Of a stretch of 64,000 nt of DNA, positions 10,555 through 21,370 are shown piece after piece. The translations under genes and the position numbers were made by a program. This DNA is from Lolium rigidum (taxonomy: Eukaryota > Streptophyta > Magnoliopsida > Poales > Poaceae), in NCBI RefSeq assembly GCF_022539505.1, contig NC_061510.1, positions 228,058,043 to 228,122,042 on the forward strand. The letters run 5' to 3'. Under the pieces are notes generated by a model, which had not been told where the DNA came from, made no database searches, and saw only the letters and a program-made list of their open reading frames with translations. The stretch's first letter is position 1, and each line of letters starts with the position of its first letter.

Positions 10555-13152
10555 GCATCCCCAAGCTTAGTTCTGCTCGTCCCGAGCAGGTGAACGATAA
10601 CAAAGATAATTTCTGGAGTGACATGCCATCATAACCTTGATCATACTATTGTAAGCATATGTAATGAATGCAGCGATCAAAACAATGGTAATGACATGAG
10701 TAAACAAATGAATCATAAAGCAAAGACTTTTCATGAATAGTACTTTCAAGACAAGCATCAATAAGTCTTGCATAAGAGTTAACTCATAAAGCAATAAATC
10801 AAAGTAAAGGTATTGAAGCAACACAAAGGAAGATTAAGTTTCAGCGGTTGCTTTCAACTTATAACATGTCTATCTCATGGATAGTGTCAGTGTAAAGTAA
10901 TATAACAAGTGCAATATGCAAGTATGTAGGAATCAATGCACAGTTTACACAAGTGTTTGCTTCTTGAGGTGGAGAGAAATAGGTGAACTGACTCAACATA
11001 AAAGTAAAAGAAAGGCCCTTCGCAGAGGGAAGCATTGATTGCTATATTTGTGCTAGAGCTTTGGTTTTGAAAACAAGAAACAATTTTGTCAACGGTAGTA
11101 ATAAAGCATATGTATCATGTAAATTATATCTTACAAGTTGCAAGCCTCATGCATAGTATACTAATAGTGCCCGCACCTTGTCCTAATTAGCTCGGATTAC
11201 CGGGATTATCGCAATACACATGTTTTAAGAAAGTGTCACAAAGGGGTACCTCTATGCCGGCTGTACAAAGGTCTAAGGAGAAAGCTCGCATTTGGATTTC
11301 TCGCTTTTGATTATTCTCAACTTAGACATCCATACCGGGACAACATAGACAACAGATAATGGACTCCTCTTTAATGCATAAGCATGTAGCAACAATTAAT
11401 ATTCTCATATGAGATTGAGGATATATGTCCAAAACTCGAAACTTCCACCATGATTCATGGCTTTAGTTAGCGGCCCAATGTTCTTCTCTAACAATATGCA
11501 TGCTCTAACCATTAAATGAGTGGTAAATCTCCCTTACTTCAGACAAGACGGACATGCATAGCAACTCACATGATATTTAACAAAGAGTAGTTGATGGCGT
11601 CCCCAGGAATATGGTTATCGCACAACAAGCAACTTAATAAGAGATAAAGTGCATAAGTACATATTCAATACCACAATAGTTTTTAAGCTATTTGTCCCAT
11701 GAGCTATATATTGCAAAGGTAAAGAATGGAAATTTTAAAGGTAGCACTCAAGCAATTTACTTTGGAATGGCGGAGAAATACCATGTAGTAGGTAGGTATG
11801 GTGGACACAAATGGCATAGTGGTTGGCTCAAGGATTTTGGATGCATGAGAAGTATTCCCTCTCGATACAAGGTTTAGGCTAGCAAGGTTATTTGAAACAA
11901 ACACAAGGATGAACCGGTGCAGCAAAACTCACATAAAAGACATATTGTAAACATTATAAGACTCTACACCGTCTTCCTTGTTGTTCAAAACTCAATACTA
12001 GAAATTATCTAGACTTTAGAGAGACCAAATATGCAAACCAAATTTTAGCAAGCTCTATGTATTTCTTCATTAATGGGTGCGAAGTATATGATGCAAGAGC
12101 TTAAACATGAGCACAACAATTGCCAAGTATCAAATTATTCAAGACATTTTAGAATTACTACATGTAGCATTTCCCGATTCCAACCATAAAACAATTTAAC
12201 GAAGAAGATTCAACCTTCGCCATGAATACTATGAGTAATGCCTAAGGACATATTTGTCCATATGCAACAGCGGAGCGTGTCTCTCTCCCACACAATGAAT
12301 GCTAGGATCCATTTTATTCAAACAAAAACAAAAAACAAAAACAAACCGACGCTCCAAGCAAAGCACATAAGATGTGATGGAATAAAAATATAGTTTCAGG
12401 GGAGGAACCTGATAATGTTGTCGATGAAGAAGGGGATGCCTTGGGCGTCCCCAAGCTTAGACGCTTGAGTCTTCTTAAAATATGCAGGGGTGAACCACCG
12501 GGGCATCCCCAAGCTTAGAGCTTTCACTCTCCTTGATCATATTGTATCATCCTCCTCTCTTGATCCTTGAAAACTTCCTTCACACCAAACTCGAAACAAC
12601 TCATTAGAGGGTTAGTGCATAATAAAAATTCACATGTTCAGAGGTGACACAATCATTCTTAACACTTCTGGACATTGCACAAAGCTACTTGGACATTAAT
12701 GGAACAAAGAAATTCATCCATCATAGCAAAAGAGGCAATGCGAAATAAAAGGCAGAATCTGTCAAAACGAACGGTCCGTAAAGATGGATTTTATTGAGGC
12801 ACCAGACTTGCTCAAATGAAAATGCTCAAATTGAATGAAAGTTGCGTACATATCTGAGGATCACGCACGTAAATTGGCATAATTTTCTGAGCTACCTACA
12901 GAGAGGCAGGTCGAAATTCGTGACAAGCAAAGAAATCTGTTTACGCGCAGTAATCCAAATCTAGTATGAACCTTACTATCATCGACTTTACTTGGCACAA
13001 CAATGCACAAAACTAAGATAAGGAGAGGTTGCTACAGTAGTAAAAAACTTCCAATACTCAAATATAAAATAAAAATACTGTAGTAAAAACATGGGTTGTC
13101 TCCCATAAGCGCTTTTCTTTAACGCCTTTCAGCTAGGCGCAGAAAGTGTGTA
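10555..13152 (-). other. Copy A 3' noncoding region
   Basis: About 2.6 kb with no real coding sequence, nearly identical to 34031-36625 in copy B and clearly similar (inverted) to 60035-62635 in copy C. It begins next to the LTR with GCATCCCCAAGCTTAG, and this CCCAAGCTTAG phrase recurs near 12450 and 12510. In element orientation the LTR-proximal AAGCTTGGGGATGC serves as polypurine tract. Confidence 0.7.
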
Positions 13153-13797
13153 TCAAGTATTATCAAGAGATGATGCATCGACAGCGGGGTTTGGAGTTTT
13201 CTCAACCATGCATAGTATTTTGGATACATAAGTTTCAGCGGCTCCCTTTTCATTAGTCTTGGGCTTGCTACTCTCATCAAACAAATTTTCGGGAACAAGC
13301 CAAGCATAATTATCATCTAGAGCTTCATGCATCGCTAGGAGCTTACATGGTATTGGTGCTTTAATCTCCCCACCATCATTAACACTATTAGTGTACTTAA
13401 TTCTATCCATATCCATTTTTTCAAGTGTTCTTTTAAAATCGGTGATCGTACCAAGCCTCTCATGCTTACTAAAAACTTTTCTAGCTTCTTTAGCTATATC
13501 CGCAAATTCTCGCACTAAGACTTTTAGAACAAAATCTCTCTTCTCTCCCCGCTCCATATCGGAAAGTGTAAGAAACATGTGTTGTATCATGGGGTTGAGA
13601 CTAATAAATCTAGCTTCCATCATGCGTACCAAACAAACAGAGGCATCTTCATAAGTAGGGACAACTTTTGCAAGGGGTATATCTTTAAGATCTTCATGCA
13701 TACTAACATGGGTGAAAAATTCTTCTATATTATCTCTTCCAATTATAGACCCTTGTCCCACAGGTATATCTTTTACAGTAAAATTAAAAGGAAACAT
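13153..13797 (-). CDS. Uncharacterised protein of copy A (214 aa)
   Basis: An uninterrupted minus-strand ORF from the ATG at 13797 to the stop at 13153. It starts after the same leader as the copy C gag and ends with DASSLDNT, the same C-terminus as the copy B and C proteins, so it occupies the element's single coding slot. The remainder is unlike the gag/protease ORFs of B and C. It shows no zinc knuckle, no protease D-T/S-G motif and no transmembrane segment. It is charged and mostly helical-looking, with MERGEKRDFVLKVLVREF as a typical stretch. I cannot assign a function. A TTG codon upstream extends the frame by two residues, but ATG at 13797 is the natural start. Confidence 0.6.
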   Translation of the reverse strand: MFPFNFTVKDIPVGQGSIIGRDNIEEFFTHVSMHEDLKDIPLAKVVPTYEDASVCLVRMMEARFISLNPMIQHMFLTLSDMERGEKRDFVLKVLVREFADIAKEARKVFSKHERLGTITDFKRTLEKMDMDRIKYTNSVNDGGEIKAPIPCKLLAMHEALDDNYAWLVPENLFDESSKPKTNEKGAAETYVSKILCMVEKTPNPAVDASSLDNT

Positions 13798-14003
13798 GTT
13801 CAAATAAGTAAAGCAAATGCAAGTAACTAATTTTTGTGTGTTTTTGATATAGAGTGCAAGACAGTAAATAAAGTAAAGCTAGCAACTAATTTTTTTGTGT
13901 TTTGATATAATGCAGCAAACAAAGTAGTAAATAAAATAAAGCAAGACAAAAACAAAGTAAAGAGATTGGATTGTGGAGACTCCCCTTGCGGCGTGTCTTG
14001 ATC

Positions 14004-14020
14004 TCCCGGCAACGGCGCCG
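14004..14020 (-). promoter_or_regulatory. Primer-binding site of copy A (tRNA-Asp type, degenerate)
   Basis: Plus strand TCCCGGCAACGGCGCCG, which on the minus strand approximates TGGCGCCGTTGCCGGGGA, the Athila-type site. It lies 11 bp inside the 5' LTR, with one or two changes from copies B and C. Confidence 0.75.
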
Positions 14021-14031
14021 GAAAAAGAGCT

Positions 14032-15627
14032 TGATACGCGTACGGCACGCGTCCGTTGGGAACCCCAAGAGGAAGGTGTGATGCGTACAGCGGCAAGTTT
14101 TCGCTCGGTAAGAAACCAAGGTTTATCGAACCGAGTAGGAGCCAAGAAGCACGTCGAAGGTTGATGGCGGCGGGATGTAGTGCGGCGCAACACCGGTGAT
14201 TCCGGCGCCAACGTGGAACCTGCACAACACAACCAAAGTACTTTGCCCCAACGAAACGAGTGAGGTTGTCAATCTCACCGGCTTGCTGTAACAAAGGATT
14301 AGATGTATAGTGTGGATGATGATTGTTTGCAGAAAACGAGTATAACAAGTATTGCGATAGATTGTATTCAATGTAAAAGAATAGGACCGGGGTCCACGAG
14401 TTCACTAGAGGTGTCTCTCCCATAAGATAAATAGCATGTTGGGTGAACAAATTACGGTCGGACAATTGACAAATAGAGAGAGCATGACAATGCACATACA
14501 TGATATGATAAGTATTGTGAGATTTAATTGGGCATTACGACAAAGTACATAGACCGCTATCCAGCATGCATCTATGCCTAAAAAGTCCACCTTCAGGTTA
14601 TCATCCGAACCCCTTCTAGTATTAAGTTGCAAACAACAGACAATTGATTAAGTATGGTGCGTAATGTAATCAATAACTACATCCTCGGACATAGCATCAA
14701 TGTTTTATCCCTAGTGGCAACAACACATCCACAACCTTAGAACTTTACGTCACTCGTCCCGGATTTAATGGAGGCATGAACCCACTATCGAGCATAAATA
14801 CTCCCTCTTGGAGTTAAGAGTAAAAACTTGGCCAGAGCCTCTACTAATAACGGAGAGCATGCAAGATCATAAACAACACATAGGTAATAGATTGATAATC
14901 AACATAACATAGTATCCTCTATCCATCGGATCCCGACAAACACAACATATAGCATTACAGATAGATGATCTTGATCATGTTAGGCAGCTCACAAGATCCG
15001 ACAATGAAGCACATAAGGAGAAGACGACCATCTAGCTACTGCTATGGACCCATAGTCCGGGGGTGAACTACTCACTCATCACTCCGGAGGCGATCATGGC
15101 GGTGAAGAGTCCTCCGGGAGATGATTCCCCTCTCCGGCAGGGTGCCGGAGGTGATCTCCTGAATCCCCCGAGATGGGATTGGCGGTGGCGGCGTCTCTGG
15201 AAGGTTTTCCGTATCGTGGCTCTCGGTACTGGGGGTTTCGCGACGAAGGCTTTAAGTAGGCGGAAGGGCAGCCTCGGAGGGGTCACGGGGGCCCCACACA
15301 ATAGGGCCGCGCGGGCCCTATGCTGGCCGCGCCGCCCTAGTGTGGCGGAGCCCCGTGGCCCCACTTCGTCTTCTCTTCGGTCTTCTGGAAGCTTCGTGGC
15401 AAAATAGGACCCTGGGAGTTGATTTCGTCCAATTCCGAGAATATTTCCTTACTAGGATTTCTGAAACCAAAAACAGCAGAAAACGACAAGCGGCTCTTCG
15501 GCATCTCGTTAATAGGTTAGTGCCGGAAAATGCATAAATATGACATAAAGTATGCATAAAACATGTAGATATCATCAATAATGTGGCATGGAACATAAGA
15601 AATTATCGATACATCGGAGACGTATCA
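14032..15627 (-). repeat. 5' LTR of copy A, full length (1596 bp)
   Basis: Ends are TGATACGCG and GACGTATCA on the plus strand. The body matches the copy B LTRs at 19072-34030 and 37816-44409 along its length, and more distantly the copy C LTRs. It contains several CGAG sites where sister copies have CAG (for example near 14130, 14259 and 14397). Confidence 0.9.
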
Positions 15628-15632
15628 GTTCC

Positions 15633-17590
15633 TCTTGCATTGCTATCAACCAATCGGGATCTTCAAGTGCATCATTGACCTTGAGTGGCTCCACCATGGA
15701 GACAAAGGCATGGTGCTCACAAAAGTTTTCTAGTTGCCTCTGGGTAGTAACCTTGCTCTTTAGATCTCCAATGACATTGCGCAAGGAATGAGACTTGAGG
15801 CGCAAATATCTTGTAGTAGTATCTTCACGGCGAGTACTGGCCATAGGAATAGGTTCTTGTGAGGCCACTTGATCTTCATCATGGTTTGGGTCCTCGCCTT
15901 GACCATCATTGTTGTTGTATGGGGCATCATCATCATCATCATGAGAGCCAGATGACTCGGAAGAATTGGGAAAAGTATTATCCGGAACATATGTCCCCGA
16001 GCCATTCGGTCTAGAACTTGAAGCTTGGCCTTGATCACTTGGTGGTGGTTGTTGTTGTAGATGAGCTTGCGGTTGTTGTTGTTGTTGTTGTTGTTGATGT
16101 CGAACTTGAGGTTGTGGTAGTGGTTGGCTTGCACTTGTTTGATCAATGGAAGAAGCTTGGCCTTGTGGTGTAGATGGCTCCACTTGGGTGGAACTTGGTC
16201 CTTCCCCGGTACTCATAGAAGGTAGCTCTTGAGGTCGGCGAATGCCAACACCCATCCTTCCTATGGCATCCGGGGGAATTGCATCTCCTTTCTCACAAGA
16301 AGCACTTCGCTCCTCCAAAGATCTATCATCTTCATCGAAGGTCACATCACAAGATTCCACAACTCGCCCATTGGACTTGTTGAAGACTCTATAGGCGCGA
16401 GAGTCCGTTGCATAGCCAACAAAGATTCCTTCTTGTGCTCTTGAATCAAACTTGGATAGGCGTGTGTCCTTGACAAGCACATATCACTTGCATCCGAAGA
16501 CCTTGAAGTAGGAAACATTGGGCTTGTTATCGTTAAGGATCTCATACGGTGTCTTCTCTAGACCCTTGCGAAAGTAGAGGCGATTAGTAGCGTGGCACGC
16601 GATAGAGATAGCTTCCACCCAAAAGTTATAGTTGGACTTGTACTCCATCATCATTGTTCGAGCAGCTTCAATCAAGGTTTGATTCTTCCTTTCGGTGACC
16701 CCATTTTGTTGGGGAGTATATGGCGAGGAGTATTGATGTTGGATTCCTTCTTCGCCGAGGAAGTCATCCAAGGTGTAGTTCTTGAACTCCATTCCATTGC
16801 CGCTCCTTATTGCGAGGATCGTGGTGTCGTACTTGCGTTGAACTTGGTTGGCAAACTCCATCATGGTCCGTTGAGTATCACTCTTGTACTTGAAGAAGAA
16901 TAGTCAACAATAACGTGAATAATCATCAACGATGATGAGGCAATACTTCTTTCCTCCAAGACTTTCATGAGACGGTGGACCGAAGAGATCAACATGTAGG
17001 AGCTCTAGGTATCTTGTGGTAGATATGGTTGTCTTGGCCTTGTGAGGAGCTCCATGCATTTTTCCTTGAACGCAAGCCCTACACACACGATCTTCGCAAA
17101 AGGAAACATCTTCTTTTAGTCCGAGAATGTGGCCTCCCTTGTGGAGACTTTGCAAAATCCTCATGTTTACATGGGCTAGTCGGCGATGCCATAACCAACC
17201 CTTGTCACCTTTAGCGAATAGGCAAAGAGCGGAAGATGTTGTATTTTCGGAGAAATTAACAACGTACAACCCGCTCTCCACATATCCAACAAAGTCTAAA
17301 CGGAGTGTCTTGCTCCACAAGAGTACCACCATATGTTCATGGAAAAAGGTACAAAGACCCATACGTGCAATTTGATGAACGGAAAGTAGATTGTAACCAA
17401 GAGTCTCAACAAGGAGGACATTCACAAGTGAAATGGCGGGTGTTACCACCACCTTGCCGAGACCCAATACCTTTGAGCTTGTGTTGTCGCCATAAGAAAC
17501 GGTAGAATGAGATGGCTCGAGGTCGAAAACAATTTCCTTACTTCCGGTCATATGACTTGTGGCTCCACTATCAACCACCCATTTAGCACC
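15633..17590 (-). pseudogene. Copia pol, protease and integrase portion
   Basis: Read leftwards from 17590: protease with VDSGATSHMTG, the pre-integrase zinc finger (LWHRRLAHVNMRIL ... CRACVQGKMH), and the integrase core with HVDLFGP and IIVDDYSRYC. After a frameshift near 16900 come IRSGNGMEF and YTPQQNGVTERKNQ, then the integrase C-terminus and a linker rich in Gln, Asn, Ser and Asp with a (CAA)n tract near 16060-16095. Catalytic residue two of the D-D-E triad is changed: the codon at 16799-16801 is GGC (Gly) where RSDNG is expected. A stop separates this block from the next at about 16483. Together with copy A in the RT linker these changes make pol inactive. Confidence 0.88.
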
Positions 17591-17656
17591 ACCGGAAGCA
17601 TAGTCCTACAAGGAATCAAGTCTTGGATTTAGGTACCCATTTTTCAATGGGTCCTA

Positions 17657-18515
17657 TCATGTTAGTAACAAGGGGTTTGGGACCCAAATAGTCCAATCAA
17701 CATTGTCCTCATGAGGACCAATAAAGCGAGCACAAATATATCCATAGTAATCAACAAAAAGAACATGAGAAGGGTTGTTAGAACCGGTGTAGACCCTTGT
17801 GGTGGAATCGGGAACTCCACCCCTCCTTGGGTTAGAGTCACCTCCCTCACGGGTGATCCCCATGTTCTCATTGTTCTTCTTCTTCTTGGTCCTCCTTTTT
17901 CTCTTCCTCTTTGGCTTGGTAGCCACTCCTCCTTCATTGCAAGAGCCCTCATTGGCTCCATCTTTAGCTTCAACGACTTCCTCCAAGTGTCGGACTTGGA
18001 TTTGGAGTCTATCAATCTTGGCCTTCAAACGATTGACTTCATCTTCATGTTCTGGGTGAGGGTGAGTGATATCAAATAATTGGACCTCCTTTGCCTTGTT
18101 CACCCGAAAATGCTCCATCGATGCTTCTTCTTGGAGATAGTTCATCTTCATGAGTAGGCGCTTGTGACTCTCCAACTTGGCAATGTCACCTTCGTGGTTG
18201 CAACATACACGGTCCTTGCTCGAAGGAAAGTACTCCTTCAAGGCTTCCTCTTGCATGGAATTGATCTCCATGAGCTTGGACTTGCTCCTCTTCAAAGAGG
18301 TAATTTCTTCCTCATGGTCACAACAAGTAACCTTCTCTTTGCTCATGCGGAGGCACTCCATGAAGGACTCTTCTTGCATGCCATTCAACTCCAATAACTT
18401 GGTCTTGGTCTTCTCAAGAGCGGGAATCTCTTATTCATGATTGCAACACGATATCTTCTCCTTGCACAAGCGGTAATACTCATCCAAGGCTTCTTCTTGA
18501 AGGGCATTGACCTCC
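17657..18515 (-). pseudogene. Copia gag C-terminal coiled-coil region
   Basis: The frame contains three to four tandem repeats of about 40 residues. Each is built as MQEEALKEY..., a lysine-rich stretch with a CC or CN pair, HEE(E)I, then a leucine/lysine heptad segment, and together they predict a long coiled coil. A basic tract (KPKRKRKRRTKKKKN) follows at about 17920-17870. The nucleocapsid zinc knuckle expected upstream lies past the G2 insertion. A stop at 17657 and an in-frame TAG near 17608, just before the protease, interrupt gag-pol continuity. Coiled-coil gag segments are typical of the SIRE/Maximus lineage. Confidence 0.72.
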
Positions 18516-18984
18516 TGTCGTGGATATGACCACGGCAGATGCTACAGGGGGTAGCACTTCATTGATGCGGGGGCTAGGGAACATTGCCGTCTGCGGATCG
18601 AGGTGCAAGGGACGCAAGGATTTACCCAGGTTCAGCCCCTCCGGAGAGCAAAAGGCCTACGTCCTGCTAGATCTTATTGCTCAGTGGAGAATTACAATGG
18701 GGGGGGGGGGGGCTCAGTCGGCGCGGAGCCAAGAGCTTACAATGAGGAGATTGGATCTCAGATGATGTGTCTTCTAGGGTTTAGCCCGGGGGTTTATATA
18801 TCCACCCCCGATCTAGGGTTACATAAGGATAACTCCGAATCGTATCAGTTGCTACTAATCCAGGATTCGCCACCCCTCCTGCAAGTAAACTTCTTATCCA
18901 GCCGCGCCGATCTTCTCCCTGGGACCACGGCCCAGTCGCCTTAGGGTCCAGTCGCTCGGGCGACTGGCGATCCACCTGGGCCTC
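18516..18984 (-). repeat. G2 3' LTR, distal part
   Basis: Starts TGTCGTGGATATGACC, identical to the first 57 bp at 56034. Contains a run of 14 G at 18699-18712 and a TATATATCC stretch near 18793. It is broken at 18984 by copy B and resumes at 44415. Confidence 0.85.
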
Positions 18985-19220
18985 TGCTGGCGTGTAGTTG
19001 ACGTGGGAGTCAGAAATCTTTGTGGAGTAGCTTTTCTTCAGTTCCCCGGCAACGGCGCCAGAAAAAATGCTTGACACGCGTACATCACGCGTCCGTTGGG
19101 AACCCCAAGAGGAAGGTGTGATGCGTACAGCGGCAAGTTTTCCCTCAGAAAGAAACCAAGGTTTATCGAACCAGGAGGAGCCAAGAAGCACGTCGAAGGT
19201 TGATGGCGGCAGGATGTAGT
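18985..19220 (-). repeat. Copy B LTR1, outer part with the 87-bp U5 extension
   Basis: Positions 18985-19071 are the extension, starting TGCTGGCGTGTAGTTGACG; the ancestral-type LTR end (TGACACGCGTAC) begins at 19072. The last five bases, GTAGT, are the target duplication of element D, and the LTR resumes at 32598. Confidence 0.87.
19044..19060 (-). other. Fossil primer-binding site inside copy B LTR1
   Basis: CCCCGGCAACGGCGCCA on the plus strand is identical to the functional primer site at 37702-37718, but lies within the LTR. The same fossil occurs in LTR2 at 37788-37804. Confidence 0.85.
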
Positions 19221-19437
19221 TGTTATCACCCGATTTTGGCCAAATCAGGAGGTGGGCCGTAAGTGGAGATGGGCTTTGAAAGACTACATATGGAGCATCT
19301 ATGAAGCGGCCTTGCACGGAGAATTTGGGCTAGGTTGCCCGTGTATCTTTAATTATAGTAGATTGTATCTAGATTAAAAGTTAGAGTTTATCTCGTGCAC
19401 GGTTTAGTGCACGCCCACATTAGAAAGTCCGCTGGAC

Positions 19438-19444
19438 TATAAAT
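19438..19444 (+). promoter_or_regulatory. TATA box of element D LTR
   Basis: TATAAAT within GGACTATAAATATG. It is conserved in LTR-2 near 25411. Transcription would start about 30 bp downstream, placing the hairpins in the transcribed leader. Confidence 0.5.
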
Positions 19445-19551
19445 ATGTACCTAGGGTTTATGGAATAAACAACAACCAACGTTCAACCACAAACAAATCT
19501 CGGCGCATCGCCAACTCCTTCGTCTCGAGGGTTTCTACCGGTAAGCATCAT

Positions 19552-19584
19552 GCTGCCTAGATCGCATCTTGCGATCTAGGCAGC
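19552..19584 (+). other. Perfect 15-bp hairpin in element D leader
   Basis: Arm GCTGCCTAGATCGCA, loop TCT, then the exact reverse complement. Repeated unchanged at 25523-25555 in LTR-2. Confidence 0.85.
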
Positions 19585-19722
19585 ACAAGCCTGCCTACGT
19601 TGTTCATGCGTTGCTCGTGCTGAAGCCTTTTTGATGGCGAGCAACGTAGTTATCTTAGACATGTTAGGGTTAGCATTGTTCTTCATGCTGCATGTTTTCG
19701 TAGTGCAACCCTTGCATGTCTA

Positions 19723-19757
19723 GCCGCCCTTACGCCTATATTAGGCGTAGGGGCGGC
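19723..19757 (+). other. 16-bp hairpin in element D leader
   Basis: Arm GCCGCCCTTACGCCTA, loop TAT, and a complementary arm with a single T-G wobble position. Smaller stems follow at 19803-19821 (8 bp, loop TCT) and 20112-20130 (8 bp, loop TTT). Confidence 0.8.
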
Positions 19758-20453
19758 ACCCCGCTTGATCATAGTCTAGTAGATCTGATCCGTTACGATT
19801 GCATCCTTGTTCTACAAGGATTAGTTTAATATCTGCAATAGTTAGGCCTTACAAGGGGTCGGAGGATCCAGCGGCGTGTAGGGTGGTGTTTGCTAGTTCT
19901 AGAACGGATGTTCCGGGGATCAACCTTGTGTTGGTTTTTAGGCCCTGTCTAGGATCGGCTTACGGTCACCGTGCGCGAGCGCGAGGCCCGATCGTGAGTA
20001 GGATGATCCGATTATGCGGTGAAAACCCCAGATCGTCGTAGATCTAATCAGCTTTACTTTGATCAAGCAGGACCACCATATATTCGGACACCCCGTCTGA
20101 ATCATGGGTGGATCGGCTCTTTGAGCCGATTCACGAGATAACCCGAGAGCCGATCGAGGCTCGTATTTAACGTTTACGTGTGTGCCCTGCAGAAACTAAG
20201 CGAGGCATCATCCACACCTTCCCGACCGGGTATAGGTCGGGTGGCACGCCCTTGTGATAAACATCGGTGCGTGCGACCAGGAGGCTTTGCGGGCCGTCGC
20301 TCGGAGGGACTAGGGCCAGCCGCAGCCCTAGTTGTTCCCGGCTCTACGGTGTTGCCCGTCTCTCGCCCGCCAGTGGGTTTCTGACGTCAACACATTCTGG
20401 CACGCCCGGTGGGACCGTCGACGACATCCACGACATCGCCATCTACATCCAAG

Positions 20454-21224
20454 ATGGCGGAAGACACTCCGGTCAAGTACGAGGATCTGCCTGATGAGTT
20501 AAAGAAGAAAAACGACGAAATCAAGGCAGTCCTCGGAGCCGAACTCATCGGCTCTTTCCATAGAACCCGTTCCCAGGGTCAACCAGGACACTTGTTCAGT
20601 ATCAACATGGTAGAACTTGGGTACCGCCCTGGTAAGGGTAATGATGGGGGCAGCTGCTCTCATAGCAAGAATGAAGAAGGAGCCGACCCACGCAACCGGC
20701 TCCGACACTGCCACCAAGTCCTAGTGATGATCAAGATGGAGGCCGATTCTAGCGATCGGACCGTGTTATCCGCGCCACCCGCTCTCCCAGTATTTGGCGT
20801 CGACCTCACAGGGGACGGAAAGCTGGGGTATGGATTCACATCAGCCGATGAGCTGGAGGAAGTCGACATCGGCCATGGGGACAAGCCACGACCAACTTTT
20901 ATCAGCAGGAAGTTGGATCCACAGCTCAGGAGCCAGATGATTGCTCTGCTGAAGGAATACCCAAGCACAAATGATACATCGGCTGGTACGAACACAATGC
21001 TCGTTTTCCCGACGGAGCCTAGTGCTCCAGGATTACACGAGGGATATTACGAGACCTTCATGGAGCGCTTCGATCTAGCGAGTCGGCCAAGGTTATTTTC
21101 ACCGCACGATCTGCTTGGGTTCAATGGTGATCTAACGAACAGCAGCCACGTCGGCTACACGAATCCCAACGGAGCCGGCGTACGAGTACAGTCCCTTGGT
21201 ATAATGCAAAGCCAATATCTGTAG
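20454..21224 (+). pseudogene. Element D region 1 gag-derived ORF with internal deletion
   Basis: The ATG at 20454 follows the primer-site region (TTCTGGCACGCCCGGTGGGA from about 20395). The N-terminus (KYEDLPDELKKKNDEIK) is the start of a Tat-group Gypsy gag. The frame then jumps to a segment normally found just before RT (ELEEVDIGHGDKPRPTFIS, LLKEYPS) and back to gag-like sequence with PGLHEGYYETFMERF. The order shows a large deletion or rearrangement that fused gag to the pre-RT linker. No protease or polymerase remains. The same fusion is visible in decayed form at 26570-26930 in region 2, so it predates the composite. Confidence 0.65.
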
Positions 21225-21370
21225 TCACCTGACAGATTCGGCTCGGGGGAGGCATATGATCAGCAGACAAACGCATGGGTAAGGAAATGTCAGGAGCCGA
21301 TGGAAAATCATCGGCCAGTAAAAAAAAAAAATTAGCAAGCACAACGAAACATCATCTGTCTCTGACGACC

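Larger units (their letters stand above)
9702..15627 (-). mobile_element. Sabrina-like (Athila-group) non-autonomous Gypsy element, copy A
   Basis: Flanked by the 5-bp duplication GTTCC (9697-9701 and 15628-15632) inside the Copia pol gene. In plus orientation it starts TGATACGCGTAC and ends GGAGACGTATCA; the element reads on the minus strand. Two LTRs (9702-10554 and 14032-15627), a tRNA-Asp-type primer site (14004-14020) and one ORF of 214 codons are present. No RT, RNase H or integrase is encoded, so mobility would need proteins from another element. The primer site and the related copies B and C tie it to Athila-group Gypsy elements. Confidence 0.9.
1802..18515 (-). mobile_element. Copia LTR retrotransposon, SIRE/Maximus-like, visible 3' portion
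   Basis: The element reads right to left: gag coiled coil (to 17657), protease (DSGATSHMTG), integrase, reverse transcriptase/RNase H, a 3' ORF and the 3' LTR. This gag-PR-IN-RT-RH order is diagnostic of Copia. The left target duplication candidate is CTTAT at 1797-1801; the right one lies beyond the window because the Gypsy element G2 splits gag at 18515. Pol is also split by Sabrina-like copy A (9702-15627), and the 3' region is split by a CACTA element (3716-6520). Several frameshifts, stops and a lost integrase aspartate make it inactive. The extra ORF after pol and the long noncoding 3' region fit the SIRE/Maximus lineage, though family assignment is from memory. Confidence 0.85.
19221..20392 (+). 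repeat. Element D LTR-1 (1172 bp)
   Basis: Starts TGTTATCACCCG, ends GACGTCAACA. A TATA box lies at 19438. The stretch after it (19550-20130) holds a series of hairpins with 3-base loops. It is very similar to LTR-2 along its length, with scattered single-base indels. Confidence 0.88.

Noticed and set aside
13827..14501. A 224-codon minus-strand ORF across the copy A leader and LTR
   Set aside because: It spans the LTR end, the primer site and the leader, so it cannot be one transcript-borne gene. It is a chance open frame.
15063..15407. A 114-codon ORF starting MNYSLITPEAIMAVKSPPGD that recurs in nearly every Sabrina-like LTR (also 33466, 43842, and on the minus strand at 56655-56182 and 63201-62857)
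   Set aside because: It is antisense to the element, lies in GC-rich LTR sequence that is also open on the other strand, and recurs simply because the LTRs are copies of one another. No homology or start context supports a protein.
8228..18515. Copia pol as a functional gene
   Set aside because: It is split by copy A, has frameshifts in integrase, an Asp-to-Gly change at a catalytic site, and an in-frame TAG before protease.
18699..18712. A run of 14 G as a polypurine tract or G-quadruplex
   Set aside because: It lies inside the G2 LTR, not at an LTR boundary, and homopolymer length is unreliable. No further G-tracts flank it.
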